A stretch of 64,000 nt of DNA, from positions 186,001-250,000 of the forward strand of contig CAJXSN010000003.1 in the NCBI GenBank assembly GCA_913060895.1, given 5' to 3'. The translations under genes and the position numbers were made by a program. Positions 27,283-36,019 of the stretch are shown here, piece after piece. Below the pieces are notes generated by a model, which saw nothing but the letters and a program-made list of their open reading frames with translations, was not told the DNA's origin and did no database searches. The first letter of the stretch is position 1; every line of letters starts with the position of its first letter. This DNA comes from an uncultured Sphingomonadaceae bacterium (GTDB lineage Bacteria > Pseudomonadota > Alphaproteobacteria > Sphingomonadales > Sphingomonadaceae).

Positions 27283-28398
27283 TCAGGCGCCTAGCGCACC
27301 TTTCAGCTTGTCGAAAAACCCCTGTGCCTGTGGGCATTCTGCACCCGTTTCCGTCTCGCGAAATTCTTTGAGCAATTCCTTCTGCGCTTTAGACAGTTTG
27401 GTTGGCGTTTCTACCATGATTTCGACCACTAGGTCACCGCGTCCGCGCCCTTGCAATACGGGCATACCTGCACCGCGTTTACGCAATTGCTTGCCCGACT
27501 GAATACCGGCGGGAATGTCGATGGTATTGGTGGATCCGTCGAGGTCGGGAATATCCACCGACCCGCCCAAGGCCGCCGTGGTGAAGCTGACCGGAACACG
27601 GGTGAGTAGCGTTGTACCTTCACGCTGGAACAGATCATGTTCGCCAACATGGATGAAGATGTAGAGGTCACCCGGGGGCGAGCCGCGCGGGCCAGCTTCG
27701 CCCTTCCCGCTTAGGCGGATGCGTGTGCCGGTATCGACACCTGGCGGAATTTCGACGTCGAGAGCTTGCGGCTTGTCCACCCGGCCCTCACCCCGGCACG
27801 TGCCGCATGGGTCTTCCAACACTTCACCGCGCCCGTGACAGTTGGGACATGGCCGTTCGACCACGAAGAATCCCTGATTGGCGCGTACCTTTCCGTGGCC
27901 GTTGCACAGGTTGCAGCCGCGCGTGCCGGTGCCTGGCTCTGCGCCCGATCCGTTGCAGGTGTCGCAACTTTGCGAAATTTCGATCTCGATCTGAGTTTGC
28001 TTGCCGTCGAACGCATCTTCCAGCGATACGGGCATGTCATAGCGCAGATCTGCGCCGCGCGCCTGACGTTGCCGCCCGCCGCGTCCAAAACCGCCACCAA
28101 AAATGGTTTCGAAAATGTCGCCAATGTCGCCGAAATCGGCATGGCCACCACCGCCGCCCATGCCGCCCTGCTGAAACGCAGCGTGACCATACTGATCGTA
28201 AGCAGCGCGCTTCTGAGGGTCTTTGAGGACTTCGTAAGCCGCACCAACCGCCTTAAAATGTGCCTCGGCCTCGGCATCACCCGGATTGCGATCAGGGTGA
28301 TATTTCATCGCCAGTTTGCGATAAGAGGATTTCAGCGCTGCGGCATCCGCACTGCGGTCCACGCCAAGCAATTCGTATAGATCGGTTTCAGTAGCCAA
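27283..28398 (-). CDS. dnaJ: Chaperone DnaJ
   Basis: 371-aa Hsp40 co-chaperone. J domain with HPD in MKYHPDRNPGD, Gly-rich linker (GGMGGGGGHAD), four zinc-finger repeats CDTCNGSG, CNLCNGHG, CPNCHGRG and CGTCRGEG, and C-terminal substrate domains. TTG 28398 gives ATETDLYELLGV at the N-terminus, the normal start of DnaJ; no ATG is near. Downstream of dnaK by 81 nt with a GC-rich hairpin between, as often seen in dnaKJ operons. Confidence 0.95.
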   Translation of the reverse strand: MATETDLYELLGVDRSADAAALKSSYRKLAMKYHPDRNPGDAEAEAHFKAVGAAYEVLKDPQKRAAYDQYGHAAFQQGGMGGGGGHADFGDIGDIFETIFGGGFGRGGRQRQARGADLRYDMPVSLEDAFDGKQTQIEIEISQSCDTCNGSGAEPGTGTRGCNLCNGHGKVRANQGFFVVERPCPNCHGRGEVLEDPCGTCRGEGRVDKPQALDVEIPPGVDTGTRIRLSGKGEAGPRGSPPGDLYIFIHVGEHDLFQREGTTLLTRVPVSFTTAALGGSVDIPDLDGSTNTIDIPAGIQSGKQLRKRGAGMPVLQGRGRGDLVVEIMVETPTKLSKAQKELLKEFRETETGAECPQAQGFFDKLKGALGA

Positions 28399-28425
28399 TG
28401 GAATTTCCCGTCCCTTAAACGTTAG

Positions 28426-28459
28426 GCCGCCGCCGATGCGCATTGGCACCGGCGGCGGC
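28426..28459 (-). terminator. GC-rich hairpin between dnaK and dnaJ
   Basis: Perfect 10-bp stem (CGGCGGCGGC against GCCGCCGCCG) with a 14-nt loop. No T tract follows on the minus strand, so it is more likely an attenuator or mRNA-stability element that sets the dnaK:dnaJ ratio than a full terminator. Confidence 0.5.
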
Positions 28460-28479
28460 TTGTTTCGTCATTCGAACGA

Positions 28480-30429
28480 TTAGTTTTTTGCGTCGCTATC
28501 GGCCTCGGCGTCGGTGTCAACCTCGGAAAATTCCGCATCGACGACGTCTTCGTCCTTGCCTGCGTCAGTGGCAGCTTCGCCAGAAGCAGGCGCTTCAGCT
28601 GATGCATTGGCCTGCTCCTGCTCATAGATTTGCTGACCCATCTTCATGGCGACTTCGGTCAATTCCTGAGCCTTGGCAGAAATCGCATCCGCGTCGTCGC
28701 CCTCGAGAGCCGTCTTGGTTTCGGCGATTTTGCCTTCGACTTCCGTCTTCAGCGCGTCGTCGATCTTGTCACCATGTTCGGCAATCTGCTTTTCAGTGGC
28801 ATGGACAAGGCTGTCAGCCTGATTGCGGGCCTCTGCGCTCTCACGGCGCTTCTTGTCCTCGTCAGCGAACTTCTCGGCATCCTGAACCATCTGGTCGATG
28901 TCGCTCTCGTTGAGACCGCCCGACGCCTGGATTTTGATGGTCTGTTCCTTGCCAGTGCCTTTGTCTTTGGCCGAGACATTCACGATGCCGTTCGCGTCGA
29001 TATCGAAGGTGACTTCCACTTGCGGCACGCCGCGCGGTGCAGGCGGAATGCCCACCAGATCGAAATTGCCCAGCAGCTTGTTATCAGCTGCCATCTCACG
29101 CTCGCCCTGGAACACGCGGATCGTCACGGCCTGCTGGTTGTCTTCAGCGGTCGAGTACGTCTGCGACTTCTTGGTCGGGATCGTGGTATTACGGTCAATC
29201 ATGCGGGTGAAGACACCGCCCAGCGTCTCGATACCCAGTGACAGCGGGGTCACGTCCAGCAGCAGCACGTCCTTCACGTCGCCCTGCAGAACGCCAGCCT
29301 GAATGGCGGCGCCCATGGCAACAACTTCATCGGGGTTCACCCCGGTGTTGGGCTTCTTGCCGAAGAATTCTTCCACGACTTCACGCACCTTGGGCATGCG
29401 GGTCATACCGCCGACCAGAATGACCTCGTCGATGTCGCTTGCCTTCAGGCCGGCATCAGCCAGCGCCTTCTTGCTCGGCTCCAGAGTACGCTTGATCAGA
29501 TCGCCAACCAGTTGCTCCAGCTTGGAGCGGGTCAACGGCTCTACCAGATGAAGCGGAGTGGACGCGCCGCCTTCCATACGGGCGGTAATGAAGGGCAGGT
29601 TGACTTCGGTCTGGGCCGAACTGGACAGCTCAATCTTCGCCTTTTCAGCCGCTTCCTTCAGACGCTGCAGAGCCAGCTTGTCCGTGCGGAGATCCATGTT
29701 TTCCTTCTTCTTGAAGGCATCGGCAAGGTATTCGACAATCGCGTTGTCGAAATCTTCACCGCCAAGGAACGTATCGCCGTTGGTGGACTTCACTTCGAAC
29801 ACACCGTCACCGATTTCCAGCACCGAGACATCGAACGTACCACCGCCAAGGTCATAGACGGCGATGGTCTTGCCATCTTCCTTGTCCATTCCGTAGGCGA
29901 GCGCGGCTGCTGTCGGCTCGTTAATGATGCGTAGAACTTCGAGGCCGGCGATCTGACCGGCATCCTTGGTCGCCTGACGCTGGGCATCGTTGAAGTATGC
30001 GGGAACGGTAATGACGGCCTGAGTCACTGTTTCACCAAGATAGCTCTCGGCGGTTTCTTTCATCTTTTGTAGGATAAAAGCGGAAATCTGGCTGGGGGAA
30101 TATTCGTCACCGCCAGCTTCGACCCATGCGTCTCCACCCTTACCGTTGACAATGTCGTAAGGCACCAGCTCCATGTCTTTCTTGGTCAGCGGATCGTCGA
30201 ACCGGCGGCCAATCAGGCGCTTGATTGCAAACAGGGTGTTGTCCGGGTTGGTAACGGCCTGACGCTTTGCAGGCTGACCGATCAGACGTTCGCTATCCTT
30301 GGTGAAGGCCACGATAGACGGCGTGGTGCGCGCGCCTTCCGAATTCTCCACGACCTTGGGCTTGCCCCCATCCATAACAGCGACACAGCTGTTGGTGGTG
30401 CCAAGGTCGATACCGATAACTTTAGCCAT
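28480..30429 (-). CDS. dnaK: Chaperone DnaK (Hsp70)
   Basis: 649-aa ATP-driven chaperone. ATG 30429 gives [21 protein letters not shown], the canonical start; six upstream codons are ignored. Phosphate-1 motif [11 protein letters not shown], signature [17 protein letters not shown], linker-region [18 protein letters not shown], and an acidic tail ending [17 protein letters not shown]. Partner genes dnaJ, grpE and hrcA are nearby. A heat-shock promoter lies 93-121 nt upstream. Confidence 0.98.
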   Translation of the reverse strand: MAKVIGIDLGTTNSCVAVMDGGKPKVVENSEGARTTPSIVAFTKDSERLIGQPAKRQAVTNPDNTLFAIKRLIGRRFDDPLTKKDMELVPYDIVNGKGGDAWVEAGGDEYSPSQISAFILQKMKETAESYLGETVTQAVITVPAYFNDAQRQATKDAGQIAGLEVLRIINEPTAAALAYGMDKEDGKTIAVYDLGGGTFDVSVLEIGDGVFEVKSTNGDTFLGGEDFDNAIVEYLADAFKKKENMDLRTDKLALQRLKEAAEKAKIELSSSAQTEVNLPFITARMEGGASTPLHLVEPLTRSKLEQLVGDLIKRTLEPSKKALADAGLKASDIDEVILVGGMTRMPKVREVVEEFFGKKPNTGVNPDEVVAMGAAIQAGVLQGDVKDVLLLDVTPLSLGIETLGGVFTRMIDRNTTIPTKKSQTYSTAEDNQQAVTIRVFQGEREMAADNKLLGNFDLVGIPPAPRGVPQVEVTFDIDANGIVNVSAKDKGTGKEQTIKIQASGGLNESDIDQMVQDAEKFADEDKKRRESAEARNQADSLVHATEKQIAEHGDKIDDALKTEVEGKIAETKTALEGDDADAISAKAQELTEVAMKMGQQIYEQEQANASAEAPASGEAATDAGKDEDVVDAEFSEVDTDAEADSDAKN

Positions 30430-30521
30430 TATTAATCCCATTCTCATTTGGTTGTGTGGACACCGCGCATAAGACCTCCCGTAGGTGGCAAGGCCTGTCG
30501 GCGGCTCGAATTATGAGGGCG

Positions 30522-30550
30522 ATATAGGTGGGCTTTTCCTTGGCACAAGG
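30522..30550 (-). promoter_or_regulatory. RpoH (sigma-32) promoter of dnaK
   Basis: On the minus strand CCTTG (30550-30546), 17-nt spacer, then CCTATAT (30528-30522). This matches the alphaproteobacterial heat-shock consensus CTTG-N17/18-CYTATNT. It leaves a ~85-nt leader before the dnaK ATG. Confidence 0.75.
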
Positions 30551-30597
30551 GAGGTAGCAGGCTAGTCCGAACCAAATTTATGGCAGGAGCGAAGAAC

Positions 30598-31074
30598 GTG
30601 AACAAATGGGCAATTGCACTGGTGCTGGGTCTGGCTGGAGGCGGTCTGACCGCGTGTGAAAAAACCCCTGAAGCTCCTGCGGATGAGGCGGATTCAGTGC
30701 TAGGCATCGGAATTGATAATGCGCGTTTGGTTCTTCCGCCAGTCGCAGGAAACCCGGCTGCCATATACATGGATATGGATTTTTCCGGCGATAGCGCGAC
30801 GGCAGTACGCGCTGCGTCCGTTGCCGGAGCGGAGAAAACGGAGCTGCACGAAACGTCGGAATGGGAAGGCAAGATGGTAATGGGCAAAATGGGCCCGCTT
30901 CTGCTCAATCCCGGCGACGAAGTTTCTTTCGAGCCCGGTGGAAAGCACATTATGGTATTCGGCTTGCCCGACACGGTTCAGCCCGATCAGGATGTCGAAG
31001 TTACCCTGACCGTAGCAGGCGGAGACAAAATGTCTTTCGCTGCAAAAGTCCAGGCTGCGGGCGCAGAACGCTAG
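30598..31074 (+). CDS. PCu(A)C-type copper chaperone lipoprotein
   Basis: 158-aa periplasmic copper-binding protein. Lipoprotein signal peptide MNKWAIALVLGLAGGGLTAC. The copper ligands appear as LHETSEWEGKMVMGKM and, further on, GGKHIMVFGL, the H(M)xnHxM arrangement that delivers Cu(I) to cytochrome oxidase CuA. GTG 30598 has GGAG 10 nt upstream; ATG 30580, six codons earlier, has no SD and delays the hydrophobic segment. Followed after 2 nt by the metallopeptidase-like gene. Confidence 0.88.
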   Translation: MNKWAIALVLGLAGGGLTACEKTPEAPADEADSVLGIGIDNARLVLPPVAGNPAAIYMDMDFSGDSATAVRAASVAGAEKTELHETSEWEGKMVMGKMGPLLLNPGDEVSFEPGGKHIMVFGLPDTVQPDQDVEVTLTVAGGDKMSFAAKVQAAGAER

Positions 31075-31076
31075 GC

Positions 31077-31610
31077 GTGAGCGGGCTGGACCTCAATACC
31101 GATCATGGCCACGCTGCACCGGATTTTTGCCCGGTAGGCGGAGAACGGCAACTGACCGAAGGTGAAGTCGCGCTAACCCAATCGATTTTCGGGAACGCCA
31201 TCGACACACGCAAGGTCACCATACGCAGGCGGAAATGGGCGTTTTTCCAGCCGCGCCAAGTCACTATGGCTCCACGCGGACATATACATTTCCACCCGGG
31301 CGGAGACAGTTACTGCGATGACTTTGCCACTGCGTCATGGCAGCGACAGGGCCTGTTTATCCATGAGATGACGCATATTTGGCAGACCCAGTCCAAAGGG
31401 GAATGGTATTTGCCCCTGCGCCGTCATCCGTGGTGCCGCTATGATTATGCGCTGAAGCCCGGTCGTCCGCTGGAACATTACGGTATCGAGCAGCAGGCTG
31501 AGATCGTAAAGCACGCTTTCCTATTGAGACGCGGCATCACGCTAGCCGGGGTCGCGGACGCAGCGGCTTATGATCTGCTGGTCCGTTTCCCCGGTGCGCG
31601 ATTGATATAG
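31077..31610 (+). CDS. HExxH metallopeptidase-like ('vgr related') protein
   Basis: 177-aa protein with a zinc-protease motif HEMTHIWQ in GLFIHEMTHIWQTQSKG. Preceding segments include IFGNAIDTRKVTIRRRKW and MAPRGHIHFHPGG. Sphingomonad relatives are annotated 'vgr related protein', a name without evidence. No signal peptide, so cytoplasmic. GTG 31077 lies 2 nt after the PCu(A)C stop, indicating translational coupling. A conserved third ligand cannot be fixed by eye. Confidence 0.7.
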   Translation: MSGLDLNTDHGHAAPDFCPVGGERQLTEGEVALTQSIFGNAIDTRKVTIRRRKWAFFQPRQVTMAPRGHIHFHPGGDSYCDDFATASWQRQGLFIHEMTHIWQTQSKGEWYLPLRRHPWCRYDYALKPGRPLEHYGIEQQAEIVKHAFLLRRGITLAGVADAAAYDLLVRFPGARLI

Positions 31611-31622
31611 GCCGGAAGCTTC

Positions 31623-31916
31623 TTAGTACCGCGGGTCGGCAGGGTAGCCTGCTGTACCGAAGCAATCGTCGTCCAGATAACGATTGCTGTTGTATCCGTC
31701 GCAGTCGCCATCCTTGTCGACGAAATATCCGGCAAGCCCACCTGCAGCTGCACCCGCGAGCGCGTACGTTGCGATATCGCCGCCGGTAATTGCTGCGATT
31801 CCCGCCCCGGCAGCAGCGCCTGCGAGCCCGCCTTCTGCTGCATAGTTTTCAGCGCAACCGGTAAGCGCCAGAGCGCTGACCATCGCGACCGGTGCGATCA
31901 TTATGTAATTTTTCAA
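31623..31916 (-). CDS. Small glycine-zipper lipoprotein
   Basis: 97-aa predicted lipoprotein. TTG 31916 is supported by AGGAG 7 nt upstream. Signal segment MIAPVAMVSALALTGC with lipobox LTGC, then a glycine-zipper-like hydrophobic segment (GGLAGAAAGAGIAA ... GAAAGGLAGYFVD) and an Asp/Tyr-rich tail. It resembles SmpA/OmlA-independent glycine-zipper envelope proteins; a role in outer-membrane integrity is inference only. Confidence 0.7.
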   Translation of the reverse strand: MKNYIMIAPVAMVSALALTGCAENYAAEGGLAGAAAGAGIAAITGGDIATYALAGAAAGGLAGYFVDKDGDCDGYNSNRYLDDDCFGTAGYPADPRY

Positions 31917-31987
31917 TTGGTTTCTCCTGTGCAAATCCACCAGGATCTAGTCTAGCACATCGAGCGGGATCGAAACCATCCGACTGT

Positions 31988-32590
31988 TCAGTCCGGCTTT
32001 TTTGCGACACCGACCATCGCAGGGCGAAGCAGGCGATCCTTGATCGTGTAGCCCGATTGCATTTCCTGAATGACCGTGCCCGGTTCGGCATCGCCGGTCG
32101 GGACTTCCATCATTGCCTGATGAAGATTGGGATCAAGCGGTAGGCCCATTGCGGCAATCCGTTCGACGCCGTGCAGACTGAAGACCTTCGTGAGTTCGCG
32201 CTGGGTCGCCTCAATACCAGCAACTAGGCCCTTGAACTTCTCATCCTCGCGCAGCGCTTCGGGAATGGAATCCACAGCGCGAGACAGATTATCGGCTACG
32301 GACAGTATGTCGCGGGCAAAGCCCGTGGCGGCATAGGTGCGCGCATCGGCGACGTCTTTCTCCAGCCGGCGGCGGACATTCTGCGTATCGGCACGGGCAT
32401 AAAGCGTTTCCTGCTTCGCTTCCGCCAAATCATTGCGCAGCGATTCCAGAGCTTCGGCCAGATCTGTCTCGCCCTCACCGTTCTCGCCTGGATCTGCATC
32501 GTCACGCAAATGTTCAGGGACGCCTTCCATTTCCGTTTCGAGTTCAGCGTCAAGACCAGCTGTATCTGGCTTCTTCGTGTCATCCATCAT
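31988..32590 (-). CDS. grpE: Nucleotide exchange factor GrpE
   Basis: 200-aa nucleotide exchange factor for DnaK. Acidic N-terminus, long coiled coil (LAEALESLRNDLAEAKQETLYARADTQN), then VADNLSRAVDSIPE and the beta-wing with GEPGTVIQEMQSGYTIKDRLLRPAMVGVAKKPD-like segment in pieces (MQSGYTIKDRLLRPAMV). 19 nt after hrcA on the same strand; co-transcription from the promoter before hrcA is likely. Two consecutive ATG codons make the start 32590 or 32587. Confidence 0.95.
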   Translation of the reverse strand: MMDDTKKPDTAGLDAELETEMEGVPEHLRDDADPGENGEGETDLAEALESLRNDLAEAKQETLYARADTQNVRRRLEKDVADARTYAATGFARDILSVADNLSRAVDSIPEALREDEKFKGLVAGIEATQRELTKVFSLHGVERIAAMGLPLDPNLHQAMMEVPTGDAEPGTVIQEMQSGYTIKDRLLRPAMVGVAKKPD

Positions 32591-32608
32591 GGGTGAATTG
32601 GTTCCGTC

Positions 32609-33649
32609 TTATCTGATGAGTTTGCCCAGTGATTGGGCTGTGAAATCGATCATGGGGACGACGCGAGCGTAATTCAACCGAGTTGGGCCGATGACGCCCA
32701 GCACGCCCACCACTTTTCCTTCCCTGTCACGATAGGGCGACGCGATAACCGAAGACCCGCTTAAAGCGAACAGCCGGTTCTCGGAGCCAATGAAAATCCG
32801 TGTTGCTTCAGCCTCGCGTGCATTTTCCAGTAGATCCGCGACAGAATGCTTGCTTTCCAGATCATCGAGCAGAGATCGCACCCGTTCCAGATCTTCCAGC
32901 GCAGCATCGTCCAGAAGGTTGGCCTGACCCCGTACAATCAGAACCGGACGTTCGGCTGCGTCCTCGCTCCAAACCGCAATTCCACGTTCCACCAGATCGC
33001 GGCTTGCAGTATCCAGCGCGCTTTGGCCGCTCGCCAGCTCCTGCCGTATATCTGTCGCCGCCTCGGGTAGAGTGCGTCCGGCCAATCGTGCGGATATGTA
33101 ATTGCTTACCTGTTCCAGTATATGCGGGGGCGTTGTGCCAACATCCATAACACGGTTCTCGACTTGACCGTCTTCACCCACCAATACCGCCAGTGCGCGT
33201 CCCTGCCCCAGAGACACCAGCGTAACCTGCGTCAGTCTAGGTTCGCGGCGCGGAACCATCACCATACCCGCTGCTCCGCTGATGTCTGACAGAATGGCGC
33301 TGGTTGCTTCCAGGGCTTGCTCGATCGGGCCGGAATTGCTCAGTCTTTGTTCGATAGCAGCACGTTCGCTGGCAGTAGGCTCTGCCACCTGCATCATCCC
33401 GTCGACGAAGATACGCAGACCGCTATTGGTAGGCATTCGGCCTGCGCTGGTATGTGGAGCAGAGAGAAGCCCTGCGCCCTCCAGATCAGCCAGCACGGAC
33501 CGGATGGAAGCTGGCGAAAGATCTAGCCCCCCACCGCTTGCGAGCGTCTTGGACCCGACTGGCTCGCCGCTTTCCAGATAGCCTTCCACGACCAGGCGAA
33601 AGATTACCCGGGCGCGGTCGGTCAGTTCATCGAGGGGCGGCGCGTTCAT
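32609..33649 (-). CDS. hrcA: Heat-inducible transcription repressor HrcA
   Basis: 346-aa repressor that binds CIRCE elements before groESL. N-terminal winged helix LTDRARVIFRLVVEGYLESGEPVGSKTLA, then a GAF-like domain with QRLSNSGPIEQALEATSAILSD. ATG 33649 gives MNAPPLDELTDRARVI; the longer frame runs into the rph promoter and is rejected. No CIRCE (TTAGCACTC-N9-GAGTGCTAA) was seen nearby, so its target is probably elsewhere. Divergent from rph. Confidence 0.93.
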   Translation of the reverse strand: MNAPPLDELTDRARVIFRLVVEGYLESGEPVGSKTLASGGGLDLSPASIRSVLADLEGAGLLSAPHTSAGRMPTNSGLRIFVDGMMQVAEPTASERAAIEQRLSNSGPIEQALEATSAILSDISGAAGMVMVPRREPRLTQVTLVSLGQGRALAVLVGEDGQVENRVMDVGTTPPHILEQVSNYISARLAGRTLPEAATDIRQELASGQSALDTASRDLVERGIAVWSEDAAERPVLIVRGQANLLDDAALEDLERVRSLLDDLESKHSVADLLENAREAEATRIFIGSENRLFALSGSSVIASPYRDREGKVVGVLGVIGPTRLNYARVVPMIDFTAQSLGKLIR

Positions 33650-33659
33650 AACAAACAAC

Positions 33660-33690
33660 AGATAGCGAGTGAGGTGCGCGGGGCAAGCTT
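33660..33690 (-). promoter_or_regulatory. RpoH-like promoter before hrcA
   Basis: Minus-strand CTTG, 17-nt spacer and GCTATCT, one base off the alphaproteobacterial RpoH -10 pattern. The -10 ends only about 10 nt before the hrcA ATG, which has no Shine-Dalgarno, so a leaderless transcript is possible. Confidence 0.4.
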
Positions 33691-33753
33691 GCATGAGGTA
33701 TTGCATGGCGCGGACCCAAACGCCTATCGCGCCCGCAATACCTAAACAAACAC

Positions 33754-33770
33754 TATAATCCGAACAGGAG
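33754..33770 (+). promoter_or_regulatory. rph -10 element and ribosome-binding site
   Basis: A perfect TATAAT at 33754-33759 and a strong AGGAG at 33766-33770, 6 nt before the rph ATG. No good -35 hexamer is seen at 17 nt. Confidence 0.55.
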
Positions 33771-33776
33771 AATACC

Positions 33777-34493
33777 ATGCGACCTTCAGGCCGAGCGCCC
33801 GACGAAATGCGCGCCATCACAATAGAAACCGGTTATACCAAGCACGCTGAGGGTTCGTGCCTGATTAGCTTCGGCGAGACAAAAGTGCTGTGCACTGCCA
33901 GCATCGAAGAACGCATCCCGCCGTGGCTGCGTGGCAAAGGTGAAGGCTGGGTCACCGGCGAATACTCCATGCTCCCACGCGCAACGCACACTCGCGGTAG
34001 CCGTGAGGCGGCACGGGGCAAGCAGTCTGGACGCACTCAGGAAATCCAGCGGCTGATTGGGCGGTCCCTTCGCTCGGTCGTCGATCTGAAGAAGCTCGGG
34101 GAGCGCCAGATCACACTCGATTGCGATGTAATCCAGGCTGACGGAGGCACCCGAACAGCCTCTATCAGCGGTGCATGGGTTGCGCTGAAGTTGGCAGTGG
34201 ATGGCCTGATCGCAGCGGGTGAGTTGAAGGAAGATCCGATTCAGAGCAAGATCGCTGCGATTTCCTGCGGCATCTACAAGGGTACGCCGGTGCTCGATCT
34301 GGATTACCCGGAAGACAGTGGCGCTGATGCCGACGCAAACTTCGTACTGATCGAAGGTGGTCAGATCGCTGAGGTGCAGGCGACTGCAGAAGGTGCCACT
34401 TACGATGAAGAAGGTCTGTTGCGTCTGCTGCGTCTGGCGAAGATCGGCTGCGACGGGATCTTTTCGGCTCAGGACAAAGCGATAAAGAGTTAA
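33777..34493 (+). CDS. rph: Ribonuclease PH
   Basis: 238-aa phosphorolytic 3'-5' exoribonuclease for tRNA 3' maturation. [26 protein letters not shown] is the family start, and the phosphate-binding region [26 protein letters not shown] is intact (R-rich). Ends ...[10 protein letters not shown]. Begins a plus-strand run rph, YcxB remnant, rdgB, hemW, xerC. The stop TAA overlaps AAGGAG, the ribosome-binding site for the next frame. Confidence 0.97.
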   Translation: MRPSGRAPDEMRAITIETGYTKHAEGSCLISFGETKVLCTASIEERIPPWLRGKGEGWVTGEYSMLPRATHTRGSREAARGKQSGRTQEIQRLIGRSLRSVVDLKKLGERQITLDCDVIQADGGTRTASISGAWVALKLAVDGLIAAGELKEDPIQSKIAAISCGIYKGTPVLDLDYPEDSGADADANFVLIEGGQIAEVQATAEGATYDEEGLLRLLRLAKIGCDGIFSAQDKAIKS

Positions 34494-34504
34494 GGAGTTA
34501 AGGA

Positions 34505-35017
34505 GTGGAGCCCCTCCGTTATTCAATCAGCGAGAACGCACAAGTTGCGTTCTCGCTGATGCATTTTCGGGCCTCGGCATGGAAAATCTTCGCTTTTCTA
34601 TCCGCATTTGTCGTTGCGATAGCCTGTTTAGCCTAGAGTGCAGGCCGCCTGCCCGAAGTCGTTCCGGTCATTGTCGGAGGGGGTGTTGGCATTGCCTTGT
34701 GGCTAGGAATCTTAAGGTTCATTATCGTTCCTTGGCAAGCGAAGCGCGCTTGGAACGAATTTTCTCTGATCAAGGAACCCATCGATCTGACGCTGACTGA
34801 AACTGGTTTCAATCTTGCTCAGCCATCTGCCACGCTGGAATCCCCTTGGCAGAATATGATTGCGTGGAACGAATGGGCTGAAGTTTTTGCCATCTATGTG
34901 ACACGCCAGCAGGCCTACATTATCCCGAAGGATCAGGTTAGCCCGGAACATATCGAATTCGCTCGCAAGTGCCTGATTGAAAGCGGTCTGAGTAAAAAAG
35001 GAAAACGACGGGGATGA
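34505..35017 (+). pseudogene. YcxB family protein gene interrupted by an in-frame TAG
   Basis: Reading from GTG 34505 (AAGGAG 7 nt upstream) gives 43 codons starting MEPLRYSISENAQVAFSL and including FAFLSAFVVAIACLA, then TAG at 34634-34636. The same frame then continues SAGRLPEVVPVIVGGG and IALWLGILRFIIVPWQAKRAW to a normal stop at 35017. This is a complete ~170-residue YcxB-type protein (two transmembrane helices plus a PH-like C-terminal domain) apart from that stop. A TGG-to-TAG change would explain it. The end overlaps rdgB start by 4 nt. Real nonsense mutation or base-call error cannot be told apart here. Confidence 0.8.
34527..34559 (+). terminator. Perfect 14-bp inverted repeat after rph, inside the YcxB 5' coding region
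   Basis: TCAGCGAGAACGCA, 5-nt loop CAAGT, then its exact complement. It is 34 nt after the rph stop. No U-run follows. It might attenuate transcription after rph or sequester the YcxB start region. Confidence 0.5.
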
Positions 35018-35637
35018 AAAAACTTGGCACTGGCTCGCTTGTTATTGCAACTCATAATACAGGCAAGCTGAAAGAGATTCAGGCCCTACTCGATCCCTAT
35101 GGCGCGGAGTGTCTTTCTGCCGGATCGCTCGGACTCCCAGAGCCAGTGGAAACCGGAACGACTTTCGTCGAGAACGCTCTGATCAAAGCGCGGGCTGCGG
35201 CAGAAGGGTCGGGGCTTGTTTCGCTGGCGGACGACAGCGGCCTGTCGGTGGAGGCGCTTGGTGGCAGGCCCGGCGTTTATACTGCCGACTGGGCAGAGCG
35301 GCAGTGGTTCGAAGGTGATGCCGGCCGGGACTGGTTCATGGCCATGGGTAAGGTAGAAGGAATGGTGCAGGCGCAGGGGCCTGATGCCAGCCGTGCCTGC
35401 GCGTTCCACTGTGTATTGGCGTTGGCATGGCCCGATGGCGAACATGCGGTTTACGAAGGCATCGCGCCCGGCACCCTAACATGGCCGCCGCGCGGCGAAA
35501 TGGGGTTCGGGTATGATCCGGTGTTCGTGCCGCAAAATCGCGAACAAACCTTTGCCGAGCTCAATCCGGCGGACAAACACGCAATCAGCCACCGCGCGGA
35601 TGCCTTTGCCAAACTGGTGGCCGACCAGTTCAGCTAA
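35014..35637 (+). CDS. rdgB: RdgB/HAM1 family non-canonical purine NTP pyrophosphatase
   Basis: 207-aa house-cleaning enzyme that hydrolyses dITP, dXTP and ITP to monophosphates. N-terminal LVIATHNTGKLKEIQALL is the family signature, the metal site is LADDSGLSVEALGGRPGVYTADWAE, and the substrate region is GEMGFGYDPVFVP and SHRADAF. ATG 35014 overlaps the YcxB frame stop (ATGA). Followed tail-to-tail by a broken small ORF. Confidence 0.96.
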   Translation: MKKLGTGSLVIATHNTGKLKEIQALLDPYGAECLSAGSLGLPEPVETGTTFVENALIKARAAAEGSGLVSLADDSGLSVEALGGRPGVYTADWAERQWFEGDAGRDWFMAMGKVEGMVQAQGPDASRACAFHCVLALAWPDGEHAVYEGIAPGTLTWPPRGEMGFGYDPVFVPQNREQTFAELNPADKHAISHRADAFAKLVADQFS

Positions 35638-35896
35638 TCACAAATCGCGATCGTTCAGGGTATAACAGACCTGAACCGTCGCGAGCTTCTACACTGGCGT
35701 GTTCGATTTTTTTCGCCAGAACAGCTGCATATAGTGCTGCGTTCTTGGCCAGATCCTCGCATCACCGTAATGGCTCCGCATACACTGCTGCTCGGGTACG
35801 GTTGTGCAATTGCAGCGCGCTGAGCGCGAGAAAGTCATCTGGCTGATAAGGGCTGGATAAGGACTGCCCGATTGGAGCGGCCTGTTTTTCGGTCAT
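35630..35896 (-). pseudogene. Small ORF (88 codons) interrupted by TGA, unknown function
   Basis: From ATG 35896 the frame reads MTEKQAAPIGQSLSSPYQ then DDFLALSALQLHNRTRAAVY and stops at TGA 35764-35762 (codon 45). The same frame continues CEDLAKNAALYAAVLAKKIE and runs to a stop at 35630 inside the rdgB 3' end. The helical, alanine-rich style on both sides suggests one small protein broken by a nonsense change. Not recognised. It overlaps rdgB by 8 nt on the opposite strand. It fills most of the 382-nt gap before hemW; nothing else was seen in 35897-36019. Confidence 0.45.
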
Positions 35897-36019
35897 CTGG
35901 ATAGAGCCTGTATGCTGTGCAGAGCATCATCGCTGGCAAGTAAAGAAACGGCTATAAAAGAGGCCAGCGTTAGCGAACGTATCTTGACTTCCCCTTCTAC
36001 CCGACCCGAGAGTCAAACG

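Noticed and set aside
32600..33780. CIRCE element for HrcA near hrcA, grpE or dnaK
   Set aside because: No TTAGCACTC-N9-GAGTGCTAA or close variant was found upstream of these genes; RpoH-type signals were found instead.
35762..35764. Selenocysteine codon in the small interrupted ORF
   Set aside because: The TGA lacks any visible SECIS-like stem directly downstream, and no selenoprotein family is recognised.
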